A stretch of DNA of 64,000 nt from Bacteroidetes bacterium MED-G17 (GCA_002457675.1 NTKK01000003.1:62001-126000); one strand, 5' to 3'; positions 33,926 to 43,669 are shown, numbered from the stretch's first letter. Notes: generated by a model from the sequence alone, not told the origin. Made by a program: numbers and translations.

Positions 33926-35418
33926 GTAGTACCGATTAATTGCTTAGTGTAGTCTTTGACAGGCTTCTCAAAAATATTGCTTATGCTTCCCCATTCCACA
34001 ATTTTTCCATTTTGTAAAATTATTGCACGGTCACAAAAATTCCTTATAACTTTCATATCATGGCCGATAAAAAGATAGGTGAGCCCCTGTGATATCTGTA
34101 TTTTTTTGAGTAAAGTTAGAATTTGAATTTGAGTTTTTGCATCCAATGCACTGACTGCCTCGTCCAATACCAATAATTTTGGACTGACTGCCAGGGCTCT
34201 TGCTATATTAACTCTTTGTTTTTGGCCTCCGCTGAGCTGATGAGGGTACTTTGTTGCGCTATTTTGATCAAGTTCAACTTGATCAAGCAAATAAAATACA
34301 TGCTCAGGATTTGCTTTTTTTGGATGGTGTATTTGCAAAACTTCCAAAATGATCTTAAGCACAGAGTGATTAGGGTTTAAACTGCTATTGGGGTCTTGAA
34401 ATACCATTTGTATATTTTTGGCATATTGTTTTTTATTGGAAATTTCTTTTATATCAATTCCCTCGAAATGAATATTTCCTCTTTGTATTTTTTTTAATTT
34501 CAGCAAGCAACTTACCAGTGTACTTTTGCCACTTCCTGACTCACCAATAATACCCAGTATTTCACCTTTTTTTAAATGAAACCCAATTGGGCCAATACCT
34601 TTTTTTGATGAATATTGAAAATAAACATCTTTAAATTCTAGGATATCTTCTTCCTCGTCAACTAAGCCGTTTTTTATTTTTGTGCTTATATCCAATAATT
34701 CTTGTGTATAAGGATGGAGTGTTTTTTTATTGCTAGATGGTGTGAACTTATCCACCAGACAACCATTTTGCAAAACATAAATCATATCACTATTCTTCAA
34801 CACCAAACGTAGTTCGTGGGAAATAAACAAAATGGAAATCCTGTTTTTCTTTTGGATTGATTTTAGCAAAGTCAAAATTTCATTTTTTAAGATAGGGTCT
34901 AATGCTGTAGAAGGTTCGTCAGCAATCAAAAGTTTTGGCTCCCTGATTAAAGCCATAGCGATCATTACCCTTTGTCGCTGCCCACCACTCAACTGATGAG
35001 GATAACTTCTTCGTATTCTTTTGTGCTCAAATAAACCTACTTGGTTGAGAATTTTTTTAAGTTTTTTGTCTTTGTTTACTGATTGTATTTTAGCATTTTC
35101 CAAAAGTTGCTTCTCAATCCGCATAATTGGGTTTAGTGCACTAAGGGGTTCTTGAAAAATGTAAGCAATGTCCTCTGTTCGGATTTTTCTTAACTCATCT
35201 TTTGTGGTATTGAAAATATTTTTTTGTTCAAAAAGAACCGTCCCTTTCATTCTAGCGTGTTTAGGAAGTAGTTTGGTTATCGAAAGTGCAGTGATTGATT
35301 TACCGCTACCTGACTCGCCAATTAGCGATACAAATTGGTTTTCTTTAACGTTAAGGTTTAGATTGTGAACAATCTGTTGTGAATTGAAAAATATATCGAG
35401 TCCTTTAATTTCGAGCAA
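33922..35418 (-). CDS. Fused two-domain ABC ATPase, peptide/nickel type (DppD-DppF)
   Basis: A 498-residue protein with two full ABC nucleotide-binding domains. Domain 1 has GESGSGKS at 34-41 and LSGGQRQRVMIAMAL; domain 2 has GESGSGKS around 290-297 and LSGGQKQRVNIARAL. It matches the fused ATPases (YejF-like) of oligopeptide/microcin transporters. The permease and solute-binding protein genes are not adjacent, so the partners must be elsewhere. It lies 1 nt after the DUF4293 gene. Confidence 0.9.
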   Translation of the reverse strand: MLEIKGLDIFFNSQQIVHNLNLNVKENQFVSLIGESGSGKSITALSITKLLPKHARMKGTVLFEQKNIFNTTKDELRKIRTEDIAYIFQEPLSALNPIMRIEKQLLENAKIQSVNKDKKLKKILNQVGLFEHKRIRRSYPHQLSGGQRQRVMIAMALIREPKLLIADEPSTALDPILKNEILTLLKSIQKKNRISILFISHELRLVLKNSDMIYVLQNGCLVDKFTPSSNKKTLHPYTQELLDISTKIKNGLVDEEEDILEFKDVYFQYSSKKGIGPIGFHLKKGEILGIIGESGSGKSTLVSCLLKLKKIQRGNIHFEGIDIKEISNKKQYAKNIQMVFQDPNSSLNPNHSVLKIILEVLQIHHPKKANPEHVFYLLDQVELDQNSATKYPHQLSGGQKQRVNIARALAVSPKLLVLDEAVSALDAKTQIQILTLLKKIQISQGLTYLFIGHDMKVIRNFCDRAIILQNGKIVEWGSISNIFEKPVKDYTKQLIGTT

Positions 35419-35419
35419 A

Positions 35420-35923
35420 TTATCTAAGTCTATTAACAGATTTAATTAGGTTCTCATCCTTCAAAGTATAACGGTATGCCAATATTTCAAAAAGAATTAG
35501 TGTAAGTGGGATAAAGGCTTCAATTGAATAATGGAATGATTGTACTATTGTATTTTCACCCCTAAGATTTTGGCAAACGGAGTAAGAGCTTTGAAACATG
35601 AAATACAAGCCAATGATGACTAAGCCTATTTGCAAAAAAGTTAGTTTCATTTGCAAATTTCTTCGCTTGAAAAGCAGTAGTGTTGCGCATGCCAAAATAG
35701 AGACTAAAGCAAAGGTAAATTGAACAAAATGGTTTTTTACCATCATATTCAAGTCCGAATCTTGATTACTTTCAAAATATCTTGCGCTATAAGTGGTGAT
35801 GATTTTTTGAAGCTCAAAATCTGTTTTTAATGTAGCTTCAAAAAATTTCACATTACCAAAAACCAACCAACTCGAAAGTAAGGCAACGAGCAACCAAAAA
35901 ACGCTTTGTTTTCTCTGCAACAT
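35420..35923 (-). CDS. DUF4293 family membrane protein
   Basis: A four-helix membrane protein of unknown function found in Bacteroidota. The ATG at 35923 gives MLQRKQSVFWLL, matching the usual start of the family, with 167 residues; the frame is open to 35992, but that extension runs into the thiolase start and its promoter. Helices lie at about 8-24, 67-85, 96-113 and 125-150, and the C-terminal KDENLIKSVNRLR is a family feature. It is divergent from the thiolase gene and next to the ABC ATPase gene. Confidence 0.85.
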   Translation of the reverse strand: MLQRKQSVFWLLVALLSSWLVFGNVKFFEATLKTDFELQKIITTYSARYFESNQDSDLNMMVKNHFVQFTFALVSILACATLLLFKRRNLQMKLTFLQIGLVIIGLYFMFQSSYSVCQNLRGENTIVQSFHYSIEAFIPLTLILFEILAYRYTLKDENLIKSVNRLR

Positions 35924-35946
35924 CAAAACGAAGTTATTTAATAATA

Positions 35947-35975
35947 TTGATGACATCAGATAAAAATTAATTTTG
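35947..35975 (+). promoter_or_regulatory. Bacteroidota promoter of the thiolase-truA genes
   Basis: TTG at 35947-35949 and TAATTTTG (full TAnnTTTG match) at 35968-35975 are 18 nt apart, close to the phylum spacing. The -7 box ends 4 nt before the thiolase ATG at 35980, so the start of transcription would fall at or next to the start codon. Confidence 0.55.
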
Positions 35976-35979
35976 TTTA

Positions 35980-37179
35980 ATGCAACAAGCATATATAGTT
36001 GATGCAGTTAGGACACCTGTTGGAAAGTATGGGGGTGCCTTATCGTCTATTCGTCCTGATGACTTGGCAAGTTTGGTAATTTCTTCTATTGTGCAACGAA
36101 ATCCTGAACTTGATTATCATATTACAGAAGAAGTGATTTTTGGCGCAGCCAATCAAGCAGGTGAAGATAATAGAAATGTGGCCCGAATGGCTCTTTTGAT
36201 GGCTGGACTTCCTCTAAATGTACCTGGAGTTACAGTAAATAGATTGTGCGCAAGTGGCCTTCACGCAATTTCTGAGGCGGCTAAGGGGATACAATTAGGG
36301 TATGGAGATATTTATTTGGCAGGTGGAGTAGAAAGTATGAGCAGGGCGCCTTATGTTCTGAGTAAATCTGAAACGCCTTTTTCAAGAAAAGCAGAAATGT
36401 TTGACACCTCTATTGGATGGAGGTTTACCAATCCCAAATTATCTTCTTTGCATTATCCATTCGCGATGGGTCAAACAGCAGAAAACGTTGCAGAGAAATA
36501 TAAAATAAGTAGAGAAGAACAGGACCAGTTTGCTCGAAAATCGCAAGAAAAATATCAACGCGCTTCAGATAATGACAAATTTGTAGAAGAAATAATTCCA
36601 GTTAATGTACCTCAGAGAAAACAAGATGATTTAATTGTGCGTGAAGATGAGCACCCAAGGCTGAGTTCATTAGAACAATTGGCTAAACTCAAACCTGCAT
36701 TTAAAGATGGTGGAACCGTAACAGCTGGAAATAGTAGTGGAGTTAATGATGGAGCAAGTTGTTTACTTATTGTATCTGAAAAAATACTAAAAGATTTTCG
36801 GCTTAAGCCAATGGCAAGAATCCTTAGTAGTGCATCGGCTGGCGTTGATCCAGCTATAATGGGTGTAGGACCTGTTCCAGCTACACGAAAAGCTTTAAAA
36901 AGGGCTGGCATCGCAAGAAGTCAACTTGATTTGATTGAGCTAAATGAAGCATTCGCTGCTCAAAGTATTGCTTGCATAAAAGACCTAGAATTAGATGATG
37001 AAGTAATTAATGTAAACGGTGGCTCAATTGCGATCGGACACCCACTAGGTTGCAGTGGCGCTAGAATTAGCACAACTTTAGTTCATGAATTAAATAAACG
37101 AGATACAGCTAAATATGCCTTGGCTACAATGTGTGTTGGCGTTGGGCAAGGAATGGCATTGGTAATTGAAAAAGTATAA
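35980..37179 (+). CDS. Acetyl-CoA C-acyltransferase (thiolase)
   Basis: Thiolase II-family enzyme, 399 residues, that condenses or cleaves acyl-CoA units. Active-site residues are intact: Cys90 in NRLCASGLH, the NEAFAAQS segment, His in GGSIAIGHPLGCSGAR (about 354) and Cys in CVGVGQG near the C-terminus. It could serve in beta-oxidation (FadA-like) or acetoacetyl-CoA metabolism (AtoB-like); the sequence does not decide. It is followed directly by truA and preceded by a clear promoter. Confidence 0.94.
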   Translation: MQQAYIVDAVRTPVGKYGGALSSIRPDDLASLVISSIVQRNPELDYHITEEVIFGAANQAGEDNRNVARMALLMAGLPLNVPGVTVNRLCASGLHAISEAAKGIQLGYGDIYLAGGVESMSRAPYVLSKSETPFSRKAEMFDTSIGWRFTNPKLSSLHYPFAMGQTAENVAEKYKISREEQDQFARKSQEKYQRASDNDKFVEEIIPVNVPQRKQDDLIVREDEHPRLSSLEQLAKLKPAFKDGGTVTAGNSSGVNDGASCLLIVSEKILKDFRLKPMARILSSASAGVDPAIMGVGPVPATRKALKRAGIARSQLDLIELNEAFAAQSIACIKDLELDDEVINVNGGSIAIGHPLGCSGARISTTLVHELNKRDTAKYALATMCVGVGQGMALVIEKV

Positions 37180-37180
37180 T

Positions 37181-37927
37181 TTGAGGGTTTTCGCCAAACT
37201 TCAATTTAAAGGTACCCATTATCATGGTTGGCAAATTCAAGAAAATGCCAACTCTATTCAAGAAGAACTTCAAAAATCTCTTGAGACATTGATAGGTAAG
37301 AATACACCCATTACCGGTTGTGGAAGAACAGATACAGGGGTGCATGCTTCAGAGTTTTATGCACATTTCGATATTGAAGCTATCCCAACAAACTTCTTGA
37401 ATCGATGGAATGGAATATTGTCAAATGATATAGCTGTTTCAAACATATTGTCTGCTCCCGAGCATTTTAGTGCTCGCTTTGATGCAAAATACAGGACTTA
37501 TGGTTACTATATGCATAAATTAAAGGACCCTTTTAAAAACGAAATTAGTTGGTATCAAACCCAAGACTTTGACTTTGAAAAAATGCAGGAAGCTGCTTCG
37601 CTCCTCCTTAAACACGAAAATTTCAAAAGTTTTTGTAAATTAAAATCTGATAATAAGACGCATAATTGTAAAATTATTGAGGCTAAATTTATCGTCACTG
37701 AAAAAGGAAGTAAATTCAAAATCGAAGCCAATAGATTTTTACGTGGAATGGTTCGGGCAATTGTTGGCACACTCATCCAAGTAGGAAAGGGAAGTATAGA
37801 TGTTGCACAATTTGAGCGCATAATCAGACAACAAAATCGAAGTAAAGCAGGCCCATCGGTTCCTGCGCATGGTTTATTTTTGGAAAAAATCAAATACCCT
37901 ACAGGCAAGTTAAAAAAGATTGGTTAA
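37181..37927 (+). CDS. truA: tRNA pseudouridine(38-40) synthase
   Basis: Modifies uridines in the anticodon arm of tRNAs. 248 residues from the chosen start. The catalytic Asp51 is in GCGRTDTGVHA (46-56), and the C-terminal FLRGMVRAIVGTLIQVG segment is typical. I take the TTG at 37181 (MRVFAKLQFKGTHYHGWQ), which fits the family start and lies one base after the thiolase stop; a TTG at 37166 is also open and would overlap the thiolase gene by 14 nt. Confidence 0.95.
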   Translation: MRVFAKLQFKGTHYHGWQIQENANSIQEELQKSLETLIGKNTPITGCGRTDTGVHASEFYAHFDIEAIPTNFLNRWNGILSNDIAVSNILSAPEHFSARFDAKYRTYGYYMHKLKDPFKNEISWYQTQDFDFEKMQEAASLLLKHENFKSFCKLKSDNKTHNCKIIEAKFIVTEKGSKFKIEANRFLRGMVRAIVGTLIQVGKGSIDVAQFERIIRQQNRSKAGPSVPAHGLFLEKIKYPTGKLKKIG

Positions 37928-37948
37928 CCGAGAGAAACAATTCATAAA

Positions 37949-39691
37949 ATGGAAGGAAAAAATAAAAAAACTGATTACAGACTACTGATAAGAATTTTCA
38001 AACTTTCATTTGAATTTAAAAAAGCACTTTGGGTGTCTATAATTTTAACTTTGCTGGCTTCCTTTTTGGGCCCTATAAGACCGATACTTATCCAAAAGAC
38101 AATTGACAATTATATTGCTTTTGGAGACAAAAAAGGCCTAATTGAGATGATTTCGCTTATTTCTTCTTTATTGATTTTACAGACAATTGTTCTTTTCTTT
38201 CAAACGTATGCTACCAATTGGCTTGGACAGTCAGTTGTGAAGAGTCTTAGAGACCGTGTTTTTCAGCATATTGGAAAATTGAAAATGAGTTATTTCAATA
38301 AAACACCAGTTGGTAGGACAGTAACCCGGGTAGTAGGTGATATAGAAACGATTGCTGAAGTTTTCGCTTCTGGATTAATTTCTATCTCTGGCGACCTCTT
38401 GATGATAATTTTTATTGTTTCATTCATGGTTTATCAAGACCTACAAATGACACTAATCAGTTTGTCGGTTTTACCAATTTTGCTTTATGCATCGCAAGTA
38501 TTTCGCAAAGGGGTAAAATATGCATTTGAAGAGGTAAGAACGCAAGTTGCCTCCTTAAACGCTTTTGTTCAAGAACGCATAAGCGGAATACATCTTGTTC
38601 AAATATTCAACAGAGAACAATCAGAATTTGACAAGTTTAAAACCATCAACAAAAAACACCTTGAGGCCAATAAGAAATCTGTTTTTCATCATGCTATATA
38701 TTTTCCAATTGTAGAAATTATCACTTCTTTATCAATGGGCTTGGTGGTATTATGGGGTGTCAAAAAATCTTTAAATCTTGACATCAGTCCAGGTTTAATA
38801 GTTGCATTTTATTTGTATATACAAATGTTTTTTCGTCCAATAAGAATGATTGCCAATCGCTTCAATCAAATACAAATGGGTATGGTATCCGCTGAGCGGA
38901 TTTATAAACTTCTCGACGCAAAAGATGAAATTGAATTACAAGGAAACTGGGAAGGAGATATTCATGGTAACATCAACTTTAAAAATGTATGGTTTGCTTA
39001 TAATGATGAAGATTATATACTCAAAAACATATCATTTGCTTTACATAAAGGAGAAACCTTAGCACTTGTTGGAGCTACTGGGGCTGGAAAATCTTCAATA
39101 ATTAATTTGATTTCAAAGTTTTATTCCAAACAAAAGGGAGAAATTTTTATCGATGGAACAGAGATTGAAAATTGGAATTTGGACGCTTTGAGAAGTCAAA
39201 TGGCAATTGTTCTACAAGATATTTTTTTATTTTCAGGTTCAATACGGCAAAATATAAACATTACAGAAAAAGTATCTATTGAAAAAATAAAAGATGCTGC
39301 AATAGGTGTGGGGGCTTCTTCTTTTATCGAAAACCTGCCCAATAACTATGACTTTGATGTGATGGAAAGAGGAAGTGCCCTTTCCACAGGACAACGTCAA
39401 TTAATTAGTTTCATTCGGGCCTTGGCTTTTGATCCAAAATTGTTAATATTAGACGAGGCTACTAGTTCGGTAGATAGCGAAACTGAATCTTTAATCCAGC
39501 ATGCCATAAGTAGGCTCTTACAGGGGAGAACTTCCATTGTTATTGCACATAGGCTAAGCACCATTCAACATGCCCATATGATTCTTGTGATGAACCAAGG
39601 TGAAATTGTAGAAAGGGGAAATCATACAGAATTGATGAAAAAAAGAGGTTATTATTACGATTTACATCAACAAAAATTAGAACTTGCGTAA
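37949..39691 (+). CDS. ABC exporter, MsbA-like half-transporter
   Basis: A 580-residue type I exporter half: six membrane segments (about 25-310) fused to one nucleotide-binding domain. Walker A is GATGAGKS (375-382); the signature is LSTGQRQLISFIRAL, where the usual LSGGQ has changed to LSTGQ; LLILDEATSSVDSETE and the switch His (IVIAHRLSTIQ) follow. The homodimer probably exports lipid or a hydrophobic compound; true MsbA function is not shown. It lies in a plus-strand run with truA and trpS. Confidence 0.9.
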   Translation: MEGKNKKTDYRLLIRIFKLSFEFKKALWVSIILTLLASFLGPIRPILIQKTIDNYIAFGDKKGLIEMISLISSLLILQTIVLFFQTYATNWLGQSVVKSLRDRVFQHIGKLKMSYFNKTPVGRTVTRVVGDIETIAEVFASGLISISGDLLMIIFIVSFMVYQDLQMTLISLSVLPILLYASQVFRKGVKYAFEEVRTQVASLNAFVQERISGIHLVQIFNREQSEFDKFKTINKKHLEANKKSVFHHAIYFPIVEIITSLSMGLVVLWGVKKSLNLDISPGLIVAFYLYIQMFFRPIRMIANRFNQIQMGMVSAERIYKLLDAKDEIELQGNWEGDIHGNINFKNVWFAYNDEDYILKNISFALHKGETLALVGATGAGKSSIINLISKFYSKQKGEIFIDGTEIENWNLDALRSQMAIVLQDIFLFSGSIRQNINITEKVSIEKIKDAAIGVGASSFIENLPNNYDFDVMERGSALSTGQRQLISFIRALAFDPKLLILDEATSSVDSETESLIQHAISRLLQGRTSIVIAHRLSTIQHAHMILVMNQGEIVERGNHTELMKKRGYYYDLHQQKLELA

Positions 39692-39700
39692 ATCTAAATA

Positions 39701-40699
39701 ATGAAAACTGTTGTAAGTGGAATTAGGCCAACAGGCATGTTGCATTTGGGAAATTACTTTGGTGCGCTAAAAAATTTTGTCAAAATGCAAGATTCTTTTA
39801 AGTGTTTTTTCTTTATAGCCGATGTTCACTCCTTAACTACACACCCAACTCCAAATAATTTGCAACAAAGTGTTAAACATGTATTAGCCGAATACTTAGC
39901 TTTGGGTCTAGACCCTGAAAAGAGCACTATTTTCATTCAGAGCGATTTGCCCGAAGTATATGAGTTGTATACCTACATGAATATGAATGCATATCTTGGT
40001 GAATTAGAGCGTAACACAACTTTTAAAGAAAAAATAAGAAATCAACCCGATAACATAAATGCCGGTTTATTGACCTATCCAGTCTTAATGGCAGTTGATA
40101 TTTTGATACATAAAGCAGACTTGGTGCCGGTCGGCAAAGATCAAGAGCAACACTTGGAAATGACGCGTCAATTTGGTAAACGTTTTAATAGGTTGTATGA
40201 AAATGATTTTTTCCCAGCGCCCAAAGCATTCAACTTTGGTGAAGATTTGGTAAAAGTACCGGGGCTAACCGGACAAGGTAAGATGAGTAAAAGTTCCGGA
40301 GAAGCAGATACAATTTTCATATTTGATGACCCTTCGATATTAAAAAAGAAAATAATGCGTGCCAAAACTGATGGTGGACCGGATAAGCCAAATCAAAAAA
40401 TGTCTCCTGAAATTGCAAATCTTTTTGATCTTATGAATTTGGTCTCTGAAAAATCTACTGTAGAAAAATTTAGAGAAGATTACAACAAAATGACCATAAG
40501 GTACGGTGATTTTAAAAAGCAACTTGCAGAAGACATGGAAAAATTTGTTTACCCCTTACGCACTCAGATATCTGATATACTAGGAAATACAGATTATCTG
40601 GCAAAAGTTGCCGAAATAGGTAAAGAGAAGGCAAAAGCAAGTGCACAAAAAACCATTAAAGAGGTTAGAGAAATTATTGGCATTAAATCGTTTAATTAA
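39701..40699 (+). CDS. trpS: Tryptophanyl-tRNA synthetase
   Basis: Class I synthetase that charges tRNA-Trp. 332 residues; GIRPTGMLHLGN (7-18) holds the HIGH-like HLGN and KMSKS is at 194-198. The DILIHKADLVPVGKDQEQH segment, which follows the Trp site in this family, is also present. It starts 9 nt after the ABC exporter gene. Confidence 0.97.
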   Translation: MKTVVSGIRPTGMLHLGNYFGALKNFVKMQDSFKCFFFIADVHSLTTHPTPNNLQQSVKHVLAEYLALGLDPEKSTIFIQSDLPEVYELYTYMNMNAYLGELERNTTFKEKIRNQPDNINAGLLTYPVLMAVDILIHKADLVPVGKDQEQHLEMTRQFGKRFNRLYENDFFPAPKAFNFGEDLVKVPGLTGQGKMSKSSGEADTIFIFDDPSILKKKIMRAKTDGGPDKPNQKMSPEIANLFDLMNLVSEKSTVEKFREDYNKMTIRYGDFKKQLAEDMEKFVYPLRTQISDILGNTDYLAKVAEIGKEKAKASAQKTIKEVREIIGIKSFN

Positions 40700-40718
40700 T
40701 ACTTTTGACACCTAAAGG

Positions 40719-41342
40719 ATGAAGGCAAAACATATAGCAATCGCAGGCAATATAGGATCAGGTAAGACCACTTTGACAACACTTTTGTCCAAACATTATG
40801 ACTGGGAGCCACATTATGAAGCTCTAGACGAGAATCCCTATATATCAGACTTTTACGAGGATATGCCTCGATGGAGTTTTAACCTTCAGATTTATTTTTT
40901 AAATAGCCGTTTTAACAGCTTGCTCAGAATTGCTGAAACGTCAAAAACAGTTGTACAGGACCGAACAATATTTGAAGATTCGAAGATTTTTGCTCCAAAC
41001 TTACACTCAATGGGTCTTATGACCACTAGAGATTTTGAAACTTATGAGTCATTATTTACTAGCATTAAGTCCATGATTCAAGCGCCTGATCTCATGGTAT
41101 ATCTTAGAGGTAGTATTCCAACTTTGGTGTCGAGAATCCAAAAAAGAGGAAGAGAATATGAGGATAGCATCCGATTAGATTACCTTAAAAGACTAAACGA
41201 AAGGTATGAAGCTTGGATAACCAAATATGACGAAGGACCTTTGTTAATCATTGACGTAGATGATATTGATTTTGAAAGCAATCCAGAAGATTTGGGCGAT
41301 GTAATAAAGAAAATTGACGCCCAGTTACACGGTCTATTTTAA
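40719..41342 (+). CDS. Deoxynucleoside kinase (dGK/dAK type)
   Basis: Salvage kinase that phosphorylates deoxyadenosine, deoxyguanosine or similar nucleosides. 207 residues with the P-loop GNIGSGKTT (10-18), the substrate-site EALDENPYISDFY segment and the QDRTIFED (DRS-like) motif. Which nucleoside it prefers cannot be told from the sequence. The end overlaps the convergent sua5 gene by 4 nt. Confidence 0.93.
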   Translation: MKAKHIAIAGNIGSGKTTLTTLLSKHYDWEPHYEALDENPYISDFYEDMPRWSFNLQIYFLNSRFNSLLRIAETSKTVVQDRTIFEDSKIFAPNLHSMGLMTTRDFETYESLFTSIKSMIQAPDLMVYLRGSIPTLVSRIQKRGREYEDSIRLDYLKRLNERYEAWITKYDEGPLLIIDVDDIDFESNPEDLGDVIKKIDAQLHGLF

Positions 41343-42286
41343 TTTTTTTCAGCTCTTTCAAGCCTATCATTAATGGCTTTACCTAGCCCTATATTTGGAA
41401 GCTTTAGTGCAAATATTTGGTTAATGCCAGAATGATTATCAAGTAAATGAAGCATGGAGAAAAGGTTTTTACCCGCTTCTATAAAATCACCATTAGTGCT
41501 TAAATTAAAAACGTTTTTCCCCTGATATGGTACATGACCAAAACATATAAGTCCGTCTGTTTCTTTAATCTTGAAACTTTTTAGATCCTCTATCAAATAC
41601 AACTTTTTACGAGTTGCGTAATGTTTATCAAGTTGACCTGGACTTTGTGGCGATTTTTTGCTTGATGTTTCATCAAGAAGACCTGGAACAAGTTTGTCGA
41701 TCTCCTCGTGAGGTATACTACCATGTCTAAGTAACAAGGCCTTACCTTTTTCGACAAACCCTATAATGGTAGATTCTAGGCCATGCTTGGCCGGTCCTCC
41801 ATCTAGAATAAATGGAACATCTAGATTCATAGCCACATGTTTTGCGTTTGTTGGACTCACGTAACCAAAAGGATTGGCACTGGGTGCTGCCAATGGAAAA
41901 TCCAATTGTCTAAGGATTTTTTGAAAAAGTGGATGCTGTGGTATTCGAAATGCGCAAAAGGGTAAGCCAGAAGTTACCACATCTGGGATGAGAGCAGTTT
42001 TAGGTAATACAATAGTCAAAGGACCAGGCCAATATTTTTGGGTAAGTAATGAAGCAGCTTTTGGAATAGGTTGAATTGCGTATTTATTGAGTTCGCTAAC
42101 GTCTTTGATATGAACAATTAATGGGTCGAATTTAGGTCTGTTTTTCAGTTTAAAAATACTTAGTATGGGCTCCTCTTTGAGTGCATTTCCTGCAAGGCCA
42201 TAAACAGTTTCTGTTGGTAACGCAGCCAATCCTTGAGATTTAAGATGCTCAACTATTTTTGGTATTTCTTTTTCAGAAACAATCAA
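41339..42286 (-). CDS. sua5: L-threonylcarbamoyladenylate synthase (Sua5 form)
   Basis: Makes the threonylcarbamoyl-AMP used for the t6A modification at tRNA position 37. 315 residues: a YrdC domain (about 5-205, with ALPTETVYGLAGNA at 18-31, the KxRP-type KLKNRPKFDPL segment, and APSANPFGYVSPT) plus a C-terminal Sua5 domain (about 225-315). The latter distinguishes it from the short TsaC form. It begins 1 nt after the regulator gene, so it probably shares that transcript. Confidence 0.94.
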   Translation of the reverse strand: MIVSEKEIPKIVEHLKSQGLAALPTETVYGLAGNALKEEPILSIFKLKNRPKFDPLIVHIKDVSELNKYAIQPIPKAASLLTQKYWPGPLTIVLPKTALIPDVVTSGLPFCAFRIPQHPLFQKILRQLDFPLAAPSANPFGYVSPTNAKHVAMNLDVPFILDGGPAKHGLESTIIGFVEKGKALLLRHGSIPHEEIDKLVPGLLDETSSKKSPQSPGQLDKHYATRKKLYLIEDLKSFKIKETDGLICFGHVPYQGKNVFNLSTNGDFIEAGKNLFSMLHLLDNHSGINQIFALKLPNIGLGKAINDRLERAEKN

Positions 42287-42287
42287 A

Positions 42288-43658
42288 TTATTTCTGTCTT
42301 TCTAGGCCGAACTTTTCGATTTTGTTGTACAGATGGCTTCTTTGTATTTCTATTTCTGATGCAGTTTTAGCTACGTTCCAATTGTTCTTTTTTAATTTAA
42401 CATCAATAAACAATTTTTCAGCATAGTCTTTCCAATCCTGAAATTTTTTAAAACTGTGAATCATTTCTGTACTCATGGATTTTTTCCCATCAATATTGGC
42501 ATATGCAGCTACGTCTTCATCAGTAATTTTGTAACCGCAAAGTATTACCAGTCGTTCAATTACATTGCGTAATTCTCTTATATTACCTGTCCAATTTATT
42601 TTTTTGAGTTCGGCAACACCTTTTGAAGTGATTTGCTTTTTTTGAATTCCATTGTCTTGACATATTTCCTCCAAAAATTTTTCTGCAATCATTGGGATAT
42701 CATCTGTTCTTTCATTTAGTGAGGGTACATGTATTAAGATGACACTAATTCTATGGTAAAGATCCATCCGAAATCTACCTTCTTCAATTTCTGTAGCTAA
42801 GTTTTTATTGGTCGCTGCAATGATTCTTACATCTACGTCGATTTCTTTTTCTCCGCCTACTCGGGTTATTTTGTTTTCTTGAAGTGCTCTTAAAACTTTG
42901 GCTTGCGCAGAAAGGCTCATGTCGCCAATTTCATCTAGAAATAGTGTCCCACCATTGGCTTTTTCAAATTTCCCAATTCGCTGTTTAACTGCTGATGTAA
43001 AAGACCCCTTTTCGTGTCCAAATAATTCAGATTCTATAAGTTCAGTTGGTATAGCGGCACAATTTACTTCAACAATTTGATGATCTTTTCGATTGCTTTT
43101 TTCATGAATCCATCGGGCAACCAATTCTTTACCTGTTCCATTTTCCCCTGTAATTAAAACCCTGGCGTCGGTAGGAGCAACTTTCTCAATTGTCGATTTA
43201 ATTTTTTCTATTGAAGATGATTCTCCAACGATATCTCTCACTTTGCTTACCTTTCTTTTAAGCACCTTGGTCTCAACGACCAGATCGCTTCTTTCCATCG
43301 CATTTCGGATGGTAATAAGTAATTTGTTTAGATCAGGAGGTTTGGAGATGAAATCGTAAGCTCCTTTTTTAGTTGCTTCTATAGCCGTTTCAACAGTTCC
43401 GTGTCCTGAAATCATAATAAATGGAATTTCTGAATCTATTTTTTTAGTCTTTTCAAGCAATTCCAATCCGTCCATTTTGGGCATTTTTACGTCGCATAAA
43501 ACAAGATCATAGAAATCTTCTTCTATTTTCTTTAGACCCTCAGGTCCATCCTTTGCAACATCTGTTTGATAATCTTCGTAAGTTAAAATCTCTACCAAAC
43601 TATCTCTGATGCTTTTTTCGTCATCTACAATTAATATCCTTTTTTTCTTCATATTCAA
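42288..43658 (-). CDS. NtrC-family sigma-54-dependent response regulator
   Basis: A 456-residue two-component regulator: receiver (about 7-120, phospho-Asp56 in LVLCDVKMP), AAA+ sigma-54-activating domain (about 145-385, Walker A GENGTGKE at 171-178, GGTLFLDEIGDM as Walker B) and a Fis-type HTH (about 425-452, TASEIEIQRSHLYNKIEKFG). The loop that touches sigma-54, usually GAFTGA, reads GSFTSA (218-223). The start at 43658 or 43652 gives almost the same protein. No histidine kinase is adjacent. It lies 11 nt after the rnpB 3' end, with sua5 following. Confidence 0.94.
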   Translation of the reverse strand: MNMKKKRILIVDDEKSIRDSLVEILTYEDYQTDVAKDGPEGLKKIEEDFYDLVLCDVKMPKMDGLELLEKTKKIDSEIPFIMISGHGTVETAIEATKKGAYDFISKPPDLNKLLITIRNAMERSDLVVETKVLKRKVSKVRDIVGESSSIEKIKSTIEKVAPTDARVLITGENGTGKELVARWIHEKSNRKDHQIVEVNCAAIPTELIESELFGHEKGSFTSAVKQRIGKFEKANGGTLFLDEIGDMSLSAQAKVLRALQENKITRVGGEKEIDVDVRIIAATNKNLATEIEEGRFRMDLYHRISVILIHVPSLNERTDDIPMIAEKFLEEICQDNGIQKKQITSKGVAELKKINWTGNIRELRNVIERLVILCGYKITDEDVAAYANIDGKKSMSTEMIHSFKKFQDWKDYAEKLFIDVKLKKNNWNVAKTASEIEIQRSHLYNKIEKFGLERQK

Positions 43659-43669
43659 TATAAAAAAAT

